Part shown: positions 10,986-22,470 of the stretch, piece after piece | How positions within the stretch are numbered: position 1 is the first letter of the stretch | Layout of the letters: each line of letters opens with the position of its first letter | Origin: Litsea cubeba | Lineage: Eukaryota > Streptophyta > Magnoliopsida > Laurales > Lauraceae | DNA length: 64,000 nucleotides | Reading direction: 5' to 3' | NCBI GenBank assembly: GCA_012931725.1 | Contig: CM022953.1 | Coordinates: forward strand, 24,946,534 to 25,010,533 | The notes under the pieces: model-generated | Seen by the model: the letters and a program-made list of their open reading frames with translations, nothing else | Databases searched by the model: none | What the model was told of the DNA's origin: nothing | Translations under genes and position numbers: made by a program

Positions 10986-13900
10986 TGAGACTGTGACTTC
11001 AAAGTTCACACCCTTCCTGACTGAAGAATTCCCAGCTGTTGATGCTTGGGACGATGAATTGGTCAACGAAGAAAAAAGGTTGTGGATGCTGTTCAGGACT
11101 TGTTCCCGGAAAATGCTCCGTGCAACACAATCACTGAGGATGGCAACTCCGCTGCTGATACATCCTCAGCAAATGAAAAACGACAGCCTCTTGATCCTGA
11201 AGACAATCTTCCAAACGAAGACCATTCTCAAGAAGCTCTCGAAGTTGGCAGAGGCACCCGCTCTGGCCGGGACTACCAAAAAAATTACAACCAATCTTCC
11301 TTTACATATGTAAATCCTTCGGGAAAAGATGTTGTAAGCGCCCCTAGCGGCAACAATGATGAACCTGCAGGCCCTAAGGAGGCTTTCAAGTATGACTTGA
11401 TTGAACACTTCAAGCACATACCTGCACGTTTGCACATCCTAGATTTGTTACGAATGTCTCCATATACTCGTGATAATCTCATCTCAGAATTACAAAAGCT
11501 GAATGAGGATGTCGACAAACATGCCCCGCAAGTCCTCCAAATTGAAATGGATTACCGGGTCAAAAACTCAGAAGCTTCCTCAAAGGGAAAAAAGAAGAAA
11601 ACTGAGGGATCATGCATTGAATGCCTCTCAGTTAAAAAAGCAGCCAGTGCAACCATCGCCTTCACAAAGGATGACCTCCTACTTGGCGAAACAAGGAATA
11701 ACCGACCCCTGTACTTCACAGGGTACATCAAGGAAATGCCTACGCACAGAGTTCAGATCGACCCAGGTTCTGCACTCAACCTCATCTCCACATCGTCTCT
11801 CGAAGAGTTGGGCATCCCACCCAGCAAGCTGAGCCACACATCTGTATCTATCTTTGGATACGATGGGAGTACTTAAAGGCCTATCGGTAAAATCAGGTTC
11901 AAGTTACAGATCGGTGATCTTATCTCAGAGGTCACTGTGTATGCAATAAAAACCCCTTCATGCTACAACATCCTTCTCGGACGCCCTTGGATCCACGAGA
12001 ATGGTGTTGTCCCTTCAACTCTACATCAATGCATAAAGTTTGTTGGCGACGACGGCATGATACATCGAGTCTTTGCGGACAGAAAACCCTTTAAAGGTAA
12101 AGAAGTCCACTTCGCATACTCACATATGTATGAAGGTGAAAAAGAAGAAGAGGAGAAGCACATAGCACCATTTGCCGAAAATCTCCAGAAAGATAAAGGC
12201 AAGGCTCCTCAACAATCCCCGGAAGAAAACAAACCATCCGGTAAATCCGAAGAGAGCATTCAAACTCCCTTCATCATCTCCCTCAAACCTTCAAAGCCTT
12301 TGGTCATCACAACTAAAGTGAAGAAAGCAAAGCAAAAACCTGGGGGCAAATTTGTTGTCTCTTTCGTGTCAATCATGCAAGACACGGATTCGGATTCAGA
12401 GCCAGAAGATGACACATCGTCAAGCCAAGCTGACACTCAGTAAGTTCAGCATGCTCTTACTCCAATGGAGACAACTTCTGACATAGAAGATCCTACGTCA
12501 GCTTCCTTCGTTGTTCCAGCAACTTCAGCAAAGGAAAAGCCGATCTTCTTCCATAGATCGGATGCCTCTTCATCAAACTCCATGCTTGAACCTTTCCAAA
12601 ATGAAGGTATGCCTCAACTATCCTTATATAGTTCTGTGGCACAAGCTATTATGAAGAAAATGGGCTATGACGCTCAAAACCTAGTCGGTTTGGGAGAAGG
12701 ACGCGGTATTCTCACGCCATTGGGGCCCGTCTTGACCAAAAGCCAGCTGGAAGATTGGAGACTCTACGGCTATGTAGAAAAGTCTTCACACGGGTTAGGG
12801 TATGATCCCGACACTCCCCTGAGACAGTTGACACAAAGGCTTAAAAGTCAATATACTGACCAAGCCTCAACATCTCAAGTCCGTGAAGACATCGATCTCC
12901 CTGGATATCTCTTTGATGAGTCACCTGACAAAGATCGAGGAAGCTCATCCAGTTGGTACGATTTCTCTGACAATGAAGAGGAGTTGTCCGATGGCACAGA
13001 CGTGTGGTCTTCTGACCCAGAAGAACCCTCATCTCCAAAAGAAGTAGCCTACTTCGACCCAGTTTCAACAGGCGATTGGGATCATCTCATAGCAAGCCTT
13101 GGGAAAATTACTGATCAAGAAGACCCGTGGAAAGGAACAAAACCTTGGTCTGGAAATGCCCTTGAAACCCCAGAAGGTTTCATTGAGCTGGAAGCCTCCA
13201 AAAATATTGTGGAGGAACCACCTTTGAACCTTCCAACAGAAGATCCTGTTCAAAAGATAGACTTGGGAACACCAGATAACCCACGTCCTGTATTCATAAG
13301 CAAGAATATAAAGGATGATGAGTTACTTGAGTATATCGCCTTTCTTCGTGAGTTCATTAATTGCTTTGCATGATCTTACGCTGAAATGCCTGGCTTAGAC
13401 CCCAAAATAGCGGTCCACAAACTCAGTCTTCAAGAAGACATCAAGCCTGTCAAGCAAGGCCTACGAAGATTCCATCCAGATGTGATGGATAAAATTGAAC
13501 AAGAAGTTCAAAAAGTTAAAAGCGTCGGCTTCATCTGTGAGGAACAACATCCTGAATGGTTAGCCAACATTGTCCCCATGACAAAGAAAAATGGGCAGAT
13601 TAGGGTCTGTATTGACTATAGAGACTTGAATGGCGCATGCCCTAAAGATGACTTTCCACTCCCCATAGCAAAGGTAATGATTGATAATACCTCTAAATTC
13701 GAGCGAATGACATTCATGGATGGTTTCTCTGGCTACAATCAGATAAAGATGCATCCTGAAGATGAAAAACATACATCTTTTCGGACCCCATTTGGCGTGT
13801 ATTGTTACACTGTCATGCCATTTGGTCTAAAAAATGCTGGTGCCACATATCAGAGGGCTGTGATGAAGATATTCCAAGTATGCAGCACAAGACGGTTGAA

Positions 13901-16562
13901 TGTTACGTTGATGACCTCACCGTCAAAAGCAAAAGAAAAGAAGATCATCTCGAAGACCTCCGAGACGTCTTCCTCCGGCTTCGCAAAACACATACTGCGA
14001 ATGAATCCTTTGAAATGCTTCTTCGGCGTCTCGTCAGGTAAGTTCCTCGGATTCCTAGTTCGGAAAGCTGGAATAGAGCTTGACCCCATAAAAGTCAAAG
14101 CCATTCTAGAAATGCCCTCTCCAAGAACCTTGAGAGAACTCAAAGGGCTTCAAGGGAGATTGGCCTACATCAGATGGTTCATCAGACGATTCTCCCGGTT
14201 GATGAAAAAAGGTGTAAACTTTGTCTGGGATGCTAACTGTGAAGCTGCTTTCCAAGATATCAAGTCATACCTAACAAAACCTCCAGTGTTAGCTGCTCCT
14301 ACCACTGGAAAACCATTCATCTTGTACACAAGAGCCCTTGATCACTCTTTAGGTGCTCTGCTTGCGCAAGAAAATGATCAAAGAAAAGAAGCTACTCTAT
14401 ATTACCTCAGCCGCATGCTAGTAGGTGCAGAGCATCGCTACTCTTCAGTCGAAAAAGAATGTCTTGCAGTGATGTTCACCGTACAAATGCTGCGTCACTA
14501 CTTGCTTTCCAACATAGTATACCTGGTCTCGAGGGTCAACCTCTTGAAGGTCCTTGTCACAAAGGCATGTTATCTCAATGCTCGACTGGTAAAATGGTCC
14601 ATCCTTCTGTGACAATTTGATATTAGGTATGTACCACAAAAGGCAATCAAAGGGTAAGCTCTAGCGGACTTCCTCGCAGAGCATCCATTGCCTAAAGATT
14701 CTCCACTCAGAGATGATCTCCTAGACGAACCAGTCTACAATGTGGAGACTTTCTCACAAAGTGACTCCTGGGACATGTACTTTGACGGTGCGACCAGGAC
14801 AAATGAAAAAAGACAGTTGATCTCGGGAGTTGGCATCCTCTTTGTTAGCCTCGACAAATACATGATTCTACATGCTTTCTCGCTACTGGAACCATGCACA
14901 AACAATGCAGCTGAATATCAAGCTCTGATCCTAGGATTGGAACTCGCCATCGAATCTGGTATCACCATGCTGGAAGTCTTTGGAGACTCTCAACTGATCG
15001 TCAACCAGATGAATCAGAAATTTGAAGTCAGGAAGCCAGATCTGCTGCCTTACTACAACAAGGCACAATCACTTCTGCAAAAGTTTGACATCTGTCACAT
15101 CACAAACATTTGTAGAGGTGAAAACATACGTGCAGATGCCCTAGCTGGACTTGCCGCATCTATGGCAATCCAGGAAGGGGAAAACATGCCAATCACAGAA
15201 TGTGAAAGAAGAATCCTTCCTCCTCTTAACACACACCAAGCAGTTGCTGAATGCCACCAAGTGGTTGGAAGTCGGATTTCAATCCTTCAAACTTTAATCA
15301 GCAGCTGGAGGGATCCGTTCATTGATTACATTATGTTTGGAATCCTACCTGAAGATCCAAAAGAACGGGTAAGCATCCAAAGGCGAACCCCAAGCTTTCA
15401 TTTCGATATTCCTTCAAAAATCCTTTACAGGAAATCCTTCAACGGAGTACTTCTACGCTGCTTGTCACAACAAGAGGCTGAAGAAACACTCAAAGAAGTT
15501 CATGCTGGTCTTTGCGGAGCCCATCAGGCTGGTCCCAAGCTCTATGATCAGATAAAAAGGTTAGGTTATTACTGGCCTACCATGGTAGCTGACGTGATGC
15601 AATTTGCTAAGCGCTGCCAACAATGCCAAGTTCATGGAGATTACATTCACATGCCTCCAGAATGGCTACATCCTACAGCGATTTCATGGCCTTTCAAAGC
15701 CTGGGGTATGGACATCATAGGTCCTATTTCTTCCCCTTCGAGCAAAGGTCATCGCTTCATCTTCGCCGCTACGGATTATTTCTCCAAGTGGTCAGAAGCA
15801 TTTACGTTCAACGAAATGAAGACCTCATCAGTCCTTCAGTTCCTGCGCACCAACATCATTTGTCGTTTCGGCATACCCAAAAGATTCATCCATGTTAACG
15901 GACCACAATTCTGGGATCATCGATTCTACAGGTTCTGCGACAAATACAAAATCCAAAGTTGTCCTTCGACTCCATACAATCCGGCAGCAAACGGATTAGC
16001 AGAAGCTTTCAACAAGACACTCTGCAAAATCCTCAAAAAAATGGTCTCTAGTCACAAAAGAGACTGGAGCGACAAAATGTCTGAAGCTTTGTGGGCCTAT
16101 CGAACCACCGTTCGAGGACCAACCCATAGCACACCATTCTCCTTGGTCTATGGATGCGAAGCTATCGTGCCCTTAGAAGTACAAATTCCTTCCTTGAGGG
16201 TATCTTTGCAAAATGACATGACTCAAGAAAGCAATGTCAAATTGCGACTCCATGAGCTGGACAATCTCGATGAGAAATGGCTCGAAGCTCAACAAAGCAT
16301 TGAACTTTACCAAGCACGCATGGCAGGATCTTTCAACAAAAAGGTCAGGCAACGTGCCTACAAAAAGGGTGACTTGGTTCTTGTGGTAAAAAGACCAATG
16401 GTCTTCGCTCACAAGTCCAAAGGCAAATTTGAGCCAAAATGGGAGGGACCCTACGTCATCGACAAGGTTTTCTCCAACGGCACATACGCACTCCTAAACA
16501 TGGAAGGTGACAGATGTATGCTGCTCATCAACGGCAAGTTCTTAAAGCGGTACTACCGTTGA
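10970..16562 (+). pseudogene. Copy A pol (protease, G-patch, RT, RNase H, aRNase H, integrase), dead
   Basis: Homologous to copy B pol along its length. In order it reads the acidic gag-pol linker, retropepsin (IDPGSALNL, LLGRPW; about 11750-12000), G-patch (MKKMGYDAQN...GLGEGRG; about 12655), RT (13570-14090), RNase H, archaeal-type RNase H (YFDGA...DSQLIV; 14770-15170) and integrase (15500-16560). Breaks: a one-base loss near 11070; stops at 11874 and 12441 and near 14656 (CAA to TAA); TGG to TGA near 13372; TGA at 14610. The catalytic YVDD of RT is lost because a base is missing near 13878 and one is gained near 13990, so that stretch is read out of frame. Seven codons are deleted near 14180. 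In the integrase the second catalytic Asp is Val (HVNGPQF, codon 15894-15896). Confidence 0.9.
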
Positions 16563-17006
16563 AGACTTACCCAACTGGGTAAGAGCAATGCCTGTACGGC
16601 CAAAATCGGTTTCCAGGTACACGCTCGCTAAACCCGCTCTTTTTAGAATTTTCATGTCAAATGTTGAAATTTCTAGAAATTTAAACAATGCTTACTTTCA
16701 TCGTTTCATTGTTCAAAAAAAATCCAAGTTTAGGAACCTTTCCCTAACTTGACCAAAATTTTCAACCCTTGAACTCAAAATTCATGGTTTGAAACAAAAT
16801 CTGGATTCAGGGATTTCCACCCTAGTCCACCCTACCTTTTACCGCCTAAATGGTTTTAGGTCAAAACTTATGACCCTCGTGTCTTTAAACAAAAAAAATG
16901 GTTTTACAAAAAACCGCGGGAAAACGACGCTTAGTCGATACTCGCACAAATCGAAAGAAAGCGAACCATGTTTGACACTTCCAAAATCCCAGGGAAGCGA
17001 CATTTT
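16563..17006 (+). other. Copy A post-pol spacer up to the copy B insertion
   Basis: Non-coding spacer after the integrase stop, nearly the same as 30357-30815 in copy B. It begins with ACTTACCCAACTGGGTAAG, a short inverted repeat (TTACCCAACTGGGTAA) right after the stop, and ends inside one of the GTCGATACTYGC boxes. The last five bases (17002-17006, ATTTT) are the left target duplication of copy B. Confidence 0.75.
17002..17006. repeat. Left target site duplication of copy B (ATTTT)
   Basis: ATTTT directly precedes the TG of the 5' LTR and is repeated at 40104-40108 right after the CA of the 3' LTR. Five bases is the usual duplication size for Ty3/gypsy integrases. Confidence 0.9.
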
Positions 17007-17718
17007 TGTTGACACCAAAAATGTCACTTTGCCTTTTCAAGATCCAAAGAGCTACATGAAGTCACAACCTGCCATAAATAGGCAATGCTGCTTCCAAAAA
17101 TCAAATCTTGTCAGAATCAAACAAAAAATGCAAGATTCTTCCAGACAGCCAAAAGAGGAGTACACAAGAAGTTTCAAGCCATTTCAAAATCATTTGGCCT
17201 AACTTCGCTTCTCCGACAGCCAAATCAGGCCTCTCGGCGGCAAAGCTCTCCGGGACCATGGTTTCCAAGACAGAACCTATGGATCATCTTAAAATGACTC
17301 CAATAGGTTCCCTGTCAAATTTCAAGTCAATCGGACATCGGTTGACCGCACATCAAACCACGACTTCTTCATCGCGACAAAAAGCAAGTCTACAGGTGAT
17401 AGGACCCCAAACGGCTTCAAAACTCAAACAAAAGCCTATGGTTGGTCTTATTTATTGCTCAGGAGGCTTCACACCAAATTTCAGGTCATTCCGACATCGT
17501 TTGACCCAGTTTTAGCTTCTGACGGGAAATCAGCAGCTCTGCGCGACAAAGTCTTCGGCTTTCTCAGGAAATTGGAAACTTTGCAAAATAAAATGCAAGG
17601 ATTCTCATCAGGTTTCCTACAAAGAAATCAGGCCAATAAATGGTCAAAATGTCAAGGAAAAGTACAGAAGAAAAAAGAATAAAAAAAAGCAAAAACGGAT
17701 GCAAAACGGGACACGAAA

Positions 17719-17758
17719 GGGGGAAAACCCCCCCAGGGTCGCAGACCCCTGCGACCCT
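17719..17758. other. Two adjacent perfect hairpins in the LTR
   Basis: GGGGG-AAAA-CCCCC at about 17719-17732 is followed directly by AGGGTCGCAG-ACCC-CTGCGACCCT at 17735-17758, a perfect 10-bp stem with a 4-base loop. A GC-rich run (GGGCCAGGGTCGCCGGG) follows. The block is repeated in the 3' LTR near 38523-38580 and, altered, three times in copy A's LTR. It lies about 675 bp upstream of the TATA box. Function unknown. Confidence 0.6.
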
Positions 17759-18432
17759 GGGCCAGGGTCGCCGGGAAAGCCCCGGAAACCCCGGTTTTCG
17801 CCGTTTTTTCGCGATTCGAGGAGCCCAGCCTCTGGTACTTTCCAAAATTCATGCTTTTGAGACACCAAGTCCTCTGACATCCGTCCAAAACACGGGTAAA
17901 TCATCAAGAGTATCGAAGACAGTATTGATCGCCACCCGGTCAACCAAAAAAGTGTGCTTTCCACCCGACCGATCGAGAAATCGACAGGACAGATGGCACC
18001 GACCCGCTGTTGGCAACAAACACCTGAAATTACATGGTCATCTGATGTCGATCTACATGAAGATCCATCGATGATCATCGACAGAAGAATTCCAAAAGAC
18101 GTGGCACGGCCCGCGACTCTTCAGCTGCTCGGCGACCACTTAATGCGATTAATTGACTAACTTTATTACAGTCATTAATCCATTTCTTTGGACGGCCCAA
18201 TCAGAAGCAAGCATTCGGGAGTTACAAGTCAAGAAATTCATGGCATTTAACCCATGAAACTCCTCCCATCATGGCGATTAAAGGCGATTAAATGCCCTCA
18301 ATCTCCTCCGGCCAATCAGAAGCCAAGAAAAAGGAGTTACAAAATAAACAATTCAATTTTGTAACTCCTCCCATTATGCGGCTTAATGACAATAAAAGCC
18401 CATAAACCCACCTAAAAGGCTACCTAAAAGCC

Positions 18433-18440
18433 TATAAATA
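18433..18440 (+). promoter_or_regulatory. TATA box of copy B 5' LTR
   Basis: CCTATAAATAGGAGGG gives a perfect plant TATA box (TATAAATA). The same box is at 39262-39269 in the 3' LTR and 48790-48797 in copy A's LTR. It would start genomic RNA synthesis about 30 bp downstream, near 18465-18475, followed by an R/U5 region of about 800 bp. Confidence 0.75.
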
Positions 18441-19275
18441 GGAGGGCTCTCCAAGAAGAAAAAAAACAACGAACATCAACAGACAGCAGTCAGAAATCCA
18501 GAGAAAAGAAAAAGAGAGAAAACTCTGCGGAAGTTCTACACCGGCCACCGCAACAAGGTGACAAAAGTCCCTTGGGGGGTACCCCCCCCCAAGGTCCTTG
18601 CCTTCTCCTCCTGCCTCCAATGGCTTAGATATGGCTTTTCAGCCCGTCTACTCGGCTTTTTATTGGACATAGGACCTTCCTTTGGTCTTTGTCCTCTAAA
18701 AACCCGAGGTTATAGCCAAGCCAAGCGAATCAATAGCATCCTCTGTTCTCATCTGCATGGATGATGGCGAAGTCCACATATGGCTTGCGACCGTCAATCT
18801 AAACGAGTCCCCCACAATCTCCTGAGAAGTTAGATCCTCCTTTTCTTGCTTTTCATTGTAGTTTGTATTTTTTTAAAAGAGACAAAAATCACAATTCTTG
18901 TCTTTCATTATTGATAAGGATTGTAAATCGGCTATAAACGCCAAAATCGGCTATAAACGCCAAAAATCGGCTATAAACGCCAAAATCGGCTATAAATGCC
19001 AAAAAATCGCCTTTCAAGGCAAACTAAGAAAATTTCTCTTTTCTTAAATATATGTGCAATGGAAAACTTGAAAGAAGTTGATTTCCTTTTTACTTGCGAA
19101 GGTTGATCTCCGAATGACCACTTGCAATTCCAAGTAAAATAGAAAATCTGGCACACCCACAAAAAAAGAAATGTTGATGCACGCCCCTGCCCCCCGGTTA
19201 CGAAAGGGTCGAACCCGACGGACTCCCACGTCCGCCGACCTCGGTAGAACCGAGCAGGAGCACGGTCCATCAAGC

Positions 19276-19292
19276 TGGCACACCCGGTGGGA
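19276..19292 (+). promoter_or_regulatory. Primer binding site of copy B
   Basis: TGGCACACCCGGTGGGA begins three bases after the LTR end. TGG at the start pairs with the CCA end of a tRNA, and similar GGCACRCYCGGTGGGAC sites occur in other plant Tat-type elements. I cannot name the tRNA with certainty. Copy A and its own 5' LTR lack this site because that end is deleted. Confidence 0.65.
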
Positions 19293-19530
19293 CTCGTTTA
19301 TTTGAGAACTCGATGCTAGAAATGAAATATTTGCATATCATATATTTTGCTCTATGCTTATATTTCTTTTCTCGATTCCTTGGCTACTTTATAATTGGTG
19401 GCCTATGTTGAATTCCGCATAAAAAAAAAATGAGATGAGATTTTTTGTTTGGAAATTTCTAATTCTTTGAATTTATTTCCACTCTTTCTCTTTTCAAAAA
19501 AAAAAATTTTAAAAAAAACAAAAAAAAATC

Positions 19531-20011
19531 AGATTTGTCAATTTGGATTCAAAATTGAGAAACCTTGATCCGTTCCTATCGTTCATCGCGCTTGCAGAAA
19601 TGTTGAGCCTGTTCGACTAAGGTTTTGGGCCATGGTTTCTCTTCGATGAGTTCATTAAAAAAAATATATATATATATAAAAAAAGTAAAAAAAAAAATTT
19701 TAGATTTCTCAATTTGGATTCAAAATTGAGAAACCTTGATCCGTTCCTATCGTTCATCGCGCTTGCAGAAATGTTGAGCCTGTTCGACTAAGGTTTTGGG
19801 CCATGGTTTCTCTTCGATGAGTTCATTAAAAAAAATTATATATATATATATATATAAAAAAAAAAGTAAAAAAAAAAAATTTTTTAGATTTCTCAATTTC
19901 GATTCAAAATTGAGAAACCTTGATCCGTTCCTATCGTTCATCGCGCTTGCAGAAATGTTGAGCCTGTTCGACTAAGGTTTTGGGCCATGGTTTCTCTTCG
20001 ATGAGTTCATT

Positions 20012-20042
<31 letters not shown>

Positions 20043-20220
20043 AAAGTAAAAAAAAAAATTTTTAGATTTCTCAATTTGGATTCAAAATTGAGAAACCTTG
20101 ATCCGTTCCTATCGTTCATCGCGCTTGCAGAAATGTTGAGCCTGTTCGACTAAGGTTTTGGGCCATTGTTTCTCTTCGATGAATTCATAAAAAAAATATA
20201 TATATATATATATAAAAAAA
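19531..20220. repeat. Leader tandem repeat, four units of about 155-184 bp
   Basis: Four head-to-tail units start at about 19531, 19702, 19886 and 20064. Each has a conserved core beginning AGATTTCTCAATTTGGATTC and including GTTCATCGCGCTTGCAG and GTTCGACTAAGG, and ends in a variable (AT)n/A-rich tract. Length differences come mostly from the AT tracts. The minus-strand frames of 62-64 residues with nearly identical sequence are simply products of the repeat. Confidence 0.9.
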
Positions 20221-20620
20221 AGGGACATAGACCACTAAGGTTAAACCAACTGTGTTCTTTGATCATGGTTGATTCAAAGAAAAGCCTTGTCCAGAGTGTG
20301 GAGACAGCTTGACTGTTCTAGGCAAGGGTCCTCCAAACGGGTTCATTAAGTAATCCTACCCTTACCTGGGGGCAATTCTATCAATCAAGATTTCATAAGA
20401 CCGGGTTAGGAGGCCTATGTGTACTCTCTCGTCTTTTAAATAAATAAAAAAAATATATATAAAAAAATATATATAAAAATTTTAAAATTTTAAAATAAAA
20501 ATAAAAATTTTTTCAAAAAAAAAATCTTAAAAAAAAATAAAAAATAAATAAATAAAAGATTTTAAAAAAAAAAAAAAATTCTTCAAAAAAAAAAAGAAAA
20601 CTTCAAAAAAAAAAACTTCC
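20221..20620. other. Leader spacer, A-rich
   Basis: Non-coding leader between the tandem repeats. A unique stretch to about 20430 is followed by long A-rich and AT-rich simple sequence. No gene, no clear signal. Confidence 0.6.
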
Positions 20621-20905
20621 GTCATTTTGGGTTTAGATTAGAGAAATCTTGGTCTTCTCCTTTCTGAGCACTGGCGCTCGCGGAAATCGCTGAGCCCGTG
20701 TTCAGATTAGAGTGCCTTTTGCTCTCTTTGATGAACCCGATATTGGCCTTTCAAAAAAAAAAAAAAACTCGTCATTTTTAGATTCAGATCCGAGAAATCA
20801 TGGTTCATTTCTTTCTGAGCACTGGCGCTCGCGAAAATCGCTGAGCCCGTGTTCAGATTGGAATACCATCTGCTCTCTTTGATGAATCCAATCTTGACCT
20901 TTCAA
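20621..20905. repeat. Second leader repeat, two units of about 145 bp
   Basis: Two similar units start near 20621 and 20769. Both contain TTTCTGAGCACTGGCGCTCG and GAAATCGCTGAGCCCGTG-like cores and end in TTTGATGAAYCC. They are related in layout (Phe/Ser-free, A-tract separated) to the four-unit array upstream but differ in sequence. Confidence 0.8.
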
Positions 20906-21296
20906 AACAGAGAATCTCATCTCATAGATGCGGTCTCAAAACATTTGTGTCTAGCGGTACTAGTACGCCCTTTCAGGGTCTACTGTATTGCGACCGGCAC
21001 ATCTGTAACTCCAACTTTATATTCTTCTTACCTCGAGCAAGCTCTGCTTCTCGATAAGTCGAATTTAAGTTCACAATTGCTTCTAGCAGTCACTGGGATG
21101 CCCATTCTGGGCTTACCATACCTGCGATCAGAACAATTGTACCTTCTATGGCATTTTGCCTTCCTCATATTGCTTGGGTCATCTACCTCGAGCAATTTGA
21201 AAAGACGAAACCATAGAACTTCCCATTTATGATCATTATATTCTTGTGATTACTAATGGATGTAGTCTTGTTTCAGAAATTTTTCGAAAACTAACA

Positions 21297-22470
21297 ATGG
21301 CAGCTTCACTGACCATTACTTTCGACGAAAACAAGCACCAACTTATGCTTCAACAGAAGCAAGCCACGTGCACCTACAAGCGCCCCATCAGCTGCCGAAG
21401 TGTCAACTCCCTCGGCAACTCTGTGAACTCCGGGTCGACCTCGACTCCCCGGACTATCGTCTTCGGGACGCTGGGACCATTCCCACTTCCTGAGGAACAA
21501 ACTGCTCCCTCCAAGAAGCAGAAACTCGCCTCTCAACGTGTCACTGTCGTGACACCAAAGGCGAGTACCAGAAGGCCTGAAGCCCGTGGCAGCCCCACGA
21601 AGCCTCAACCTGCAAACAACCAGGTCTACCCCAAGACTTGGTCCCCAAGACCTTCACCAAAACAGAGAAGGTCCCAAACATCCACTAAGCCAGCATTCCT
21701 GGCCCCACTCAAGGAGAACCAGTTCTATCCTCTTGCTTACATGAAAGAGGAGAGACCCGTCTCCAACCTGACTTCCAAGTCAACCCAGCATGAGCCGGCT
21801 TGTTCCTACAAGCCCAAAATCAAGTCATGCATCACAAGGCCTCCACAAGCACCTGCTAAGGCCTACAAATCTGCAGTTCGACCCTTCATCTCTACAGGGG
21901 CCGAACTTCAAAAATTCAAAGCTTCGCTGCAACTGGCGAAGGATAGGGTTCGCATCCTATCCTTGCCCAGCTACAAAGAAGACAGGCTCGGCTGCTGCGC
22001 CCGAGGGAGCACATCCTTCATCGTCAAAGCCCAGTCAGAGCTGACCGAAGCTCAAATTGCTCGTCGTATACGCCGCCGCGCGTCGTATCGACAAAAGAGA
22101 CTACAGAAGCAAAGGACCCAGCCTCCCATACTTCAAGTCTCTCCTAAATGGGTCGAAAAAGAAAGACCCAACCAAGTTGCTGCCGTCCATATGGTTGGAA
22201 AAACCAGAAGGCGCCAAAAATCAGCAACAAAAATCCATGTCCGACGTCTAATGACCCGCAGCGTCTCCAGGACAAGAAGACATTCAGAAGAATCCCCTGC
22301 TCCTTCAAGCAAAGAACAGCAGAGTGATCCTTCCTCAAGCTCCTCTTCAAAAAGAATGAGCCCCAGCTCAGTCACCAGGACAGTTTTTTCGTTCGAATCA
22401 CGAAGGATGAATGTCTTGGCTACAAATTCTGAGCCACCACCCCGCAATCCACCTCCAGATCGAAGATGCG
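21297..22470 (+). CDS. Copy B gag, N-terminal part
   Basis: Open frame of about 390 residues starting at ATG 21297 (MAASLTITFDENK); an earlier in-frame ATG exists at 21246. The product is strongly basic and rich in Ser, Pro, Lys and Gln, with a conserved-looking TIVFGTLGPFPLPEE stretch near the N-terminus and an Arg-rich segment (ARRIRRRASYRQKRLQKQR) near residue 270. No enzyme motif. It overlaps the next gag frame by about 100 bases in a different register (its own stop is at 22514). Position and composition suggest the N-terminal half of a long Tat gag, joined to the capsid part by a frameshift somewhere near 22411-22470, either a mutation or recoding. A separate extra protein cannot be excluded. 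Confidence 0.6.

Larger units (their letters stand above)
10970..17006 (+). mobile_element. Tat-lineage Ty3/gypsy copy A, left part (interrupted by copy B)
   Basis: This is the surviving left part of an old Tat-type element. It lacks 5' LTR, PBS, leader and most of gag. It carries pol to 16562 and a post-pol spacer to 17006, where copy B is inserted. The element resumes at 40104 and ends with its 3' LTR at 49636. Removing copy B and one ATTTT restores an unbroken spacer that matches copy B's own spacer near 30796-30830. Confidence 0.9.
17007..19272 (+). repeat. 5' LTR of copy B
   Basis: Starts TGTTGACACC and ends GTCCATCA, bounded by the ATTTT duplication on the left and by the PBS three bases to the right. 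It contains adjacent GC-rich hairpins (17719-17758), a TATA box at 18433 and an array of about 19-bp repeats (CGGCTATAAACGCCAAAA) at 18926-19010 followed by a related degenerate copy. Short frames inside it are not believable genes. It is 2266 bp; the 3' LTR is 2294 bp, the main difference being a block of about 25 bp in the GGGTCGCCGG region. Confidence 0.92.

Noticed and set aside
17640..18078. Overlapping 144-residue frames on both strands in the LTR
   Set aside because: They coincide with the GC-rich hairpin region, recur only because the LTR is duplicated, and have no domain features.
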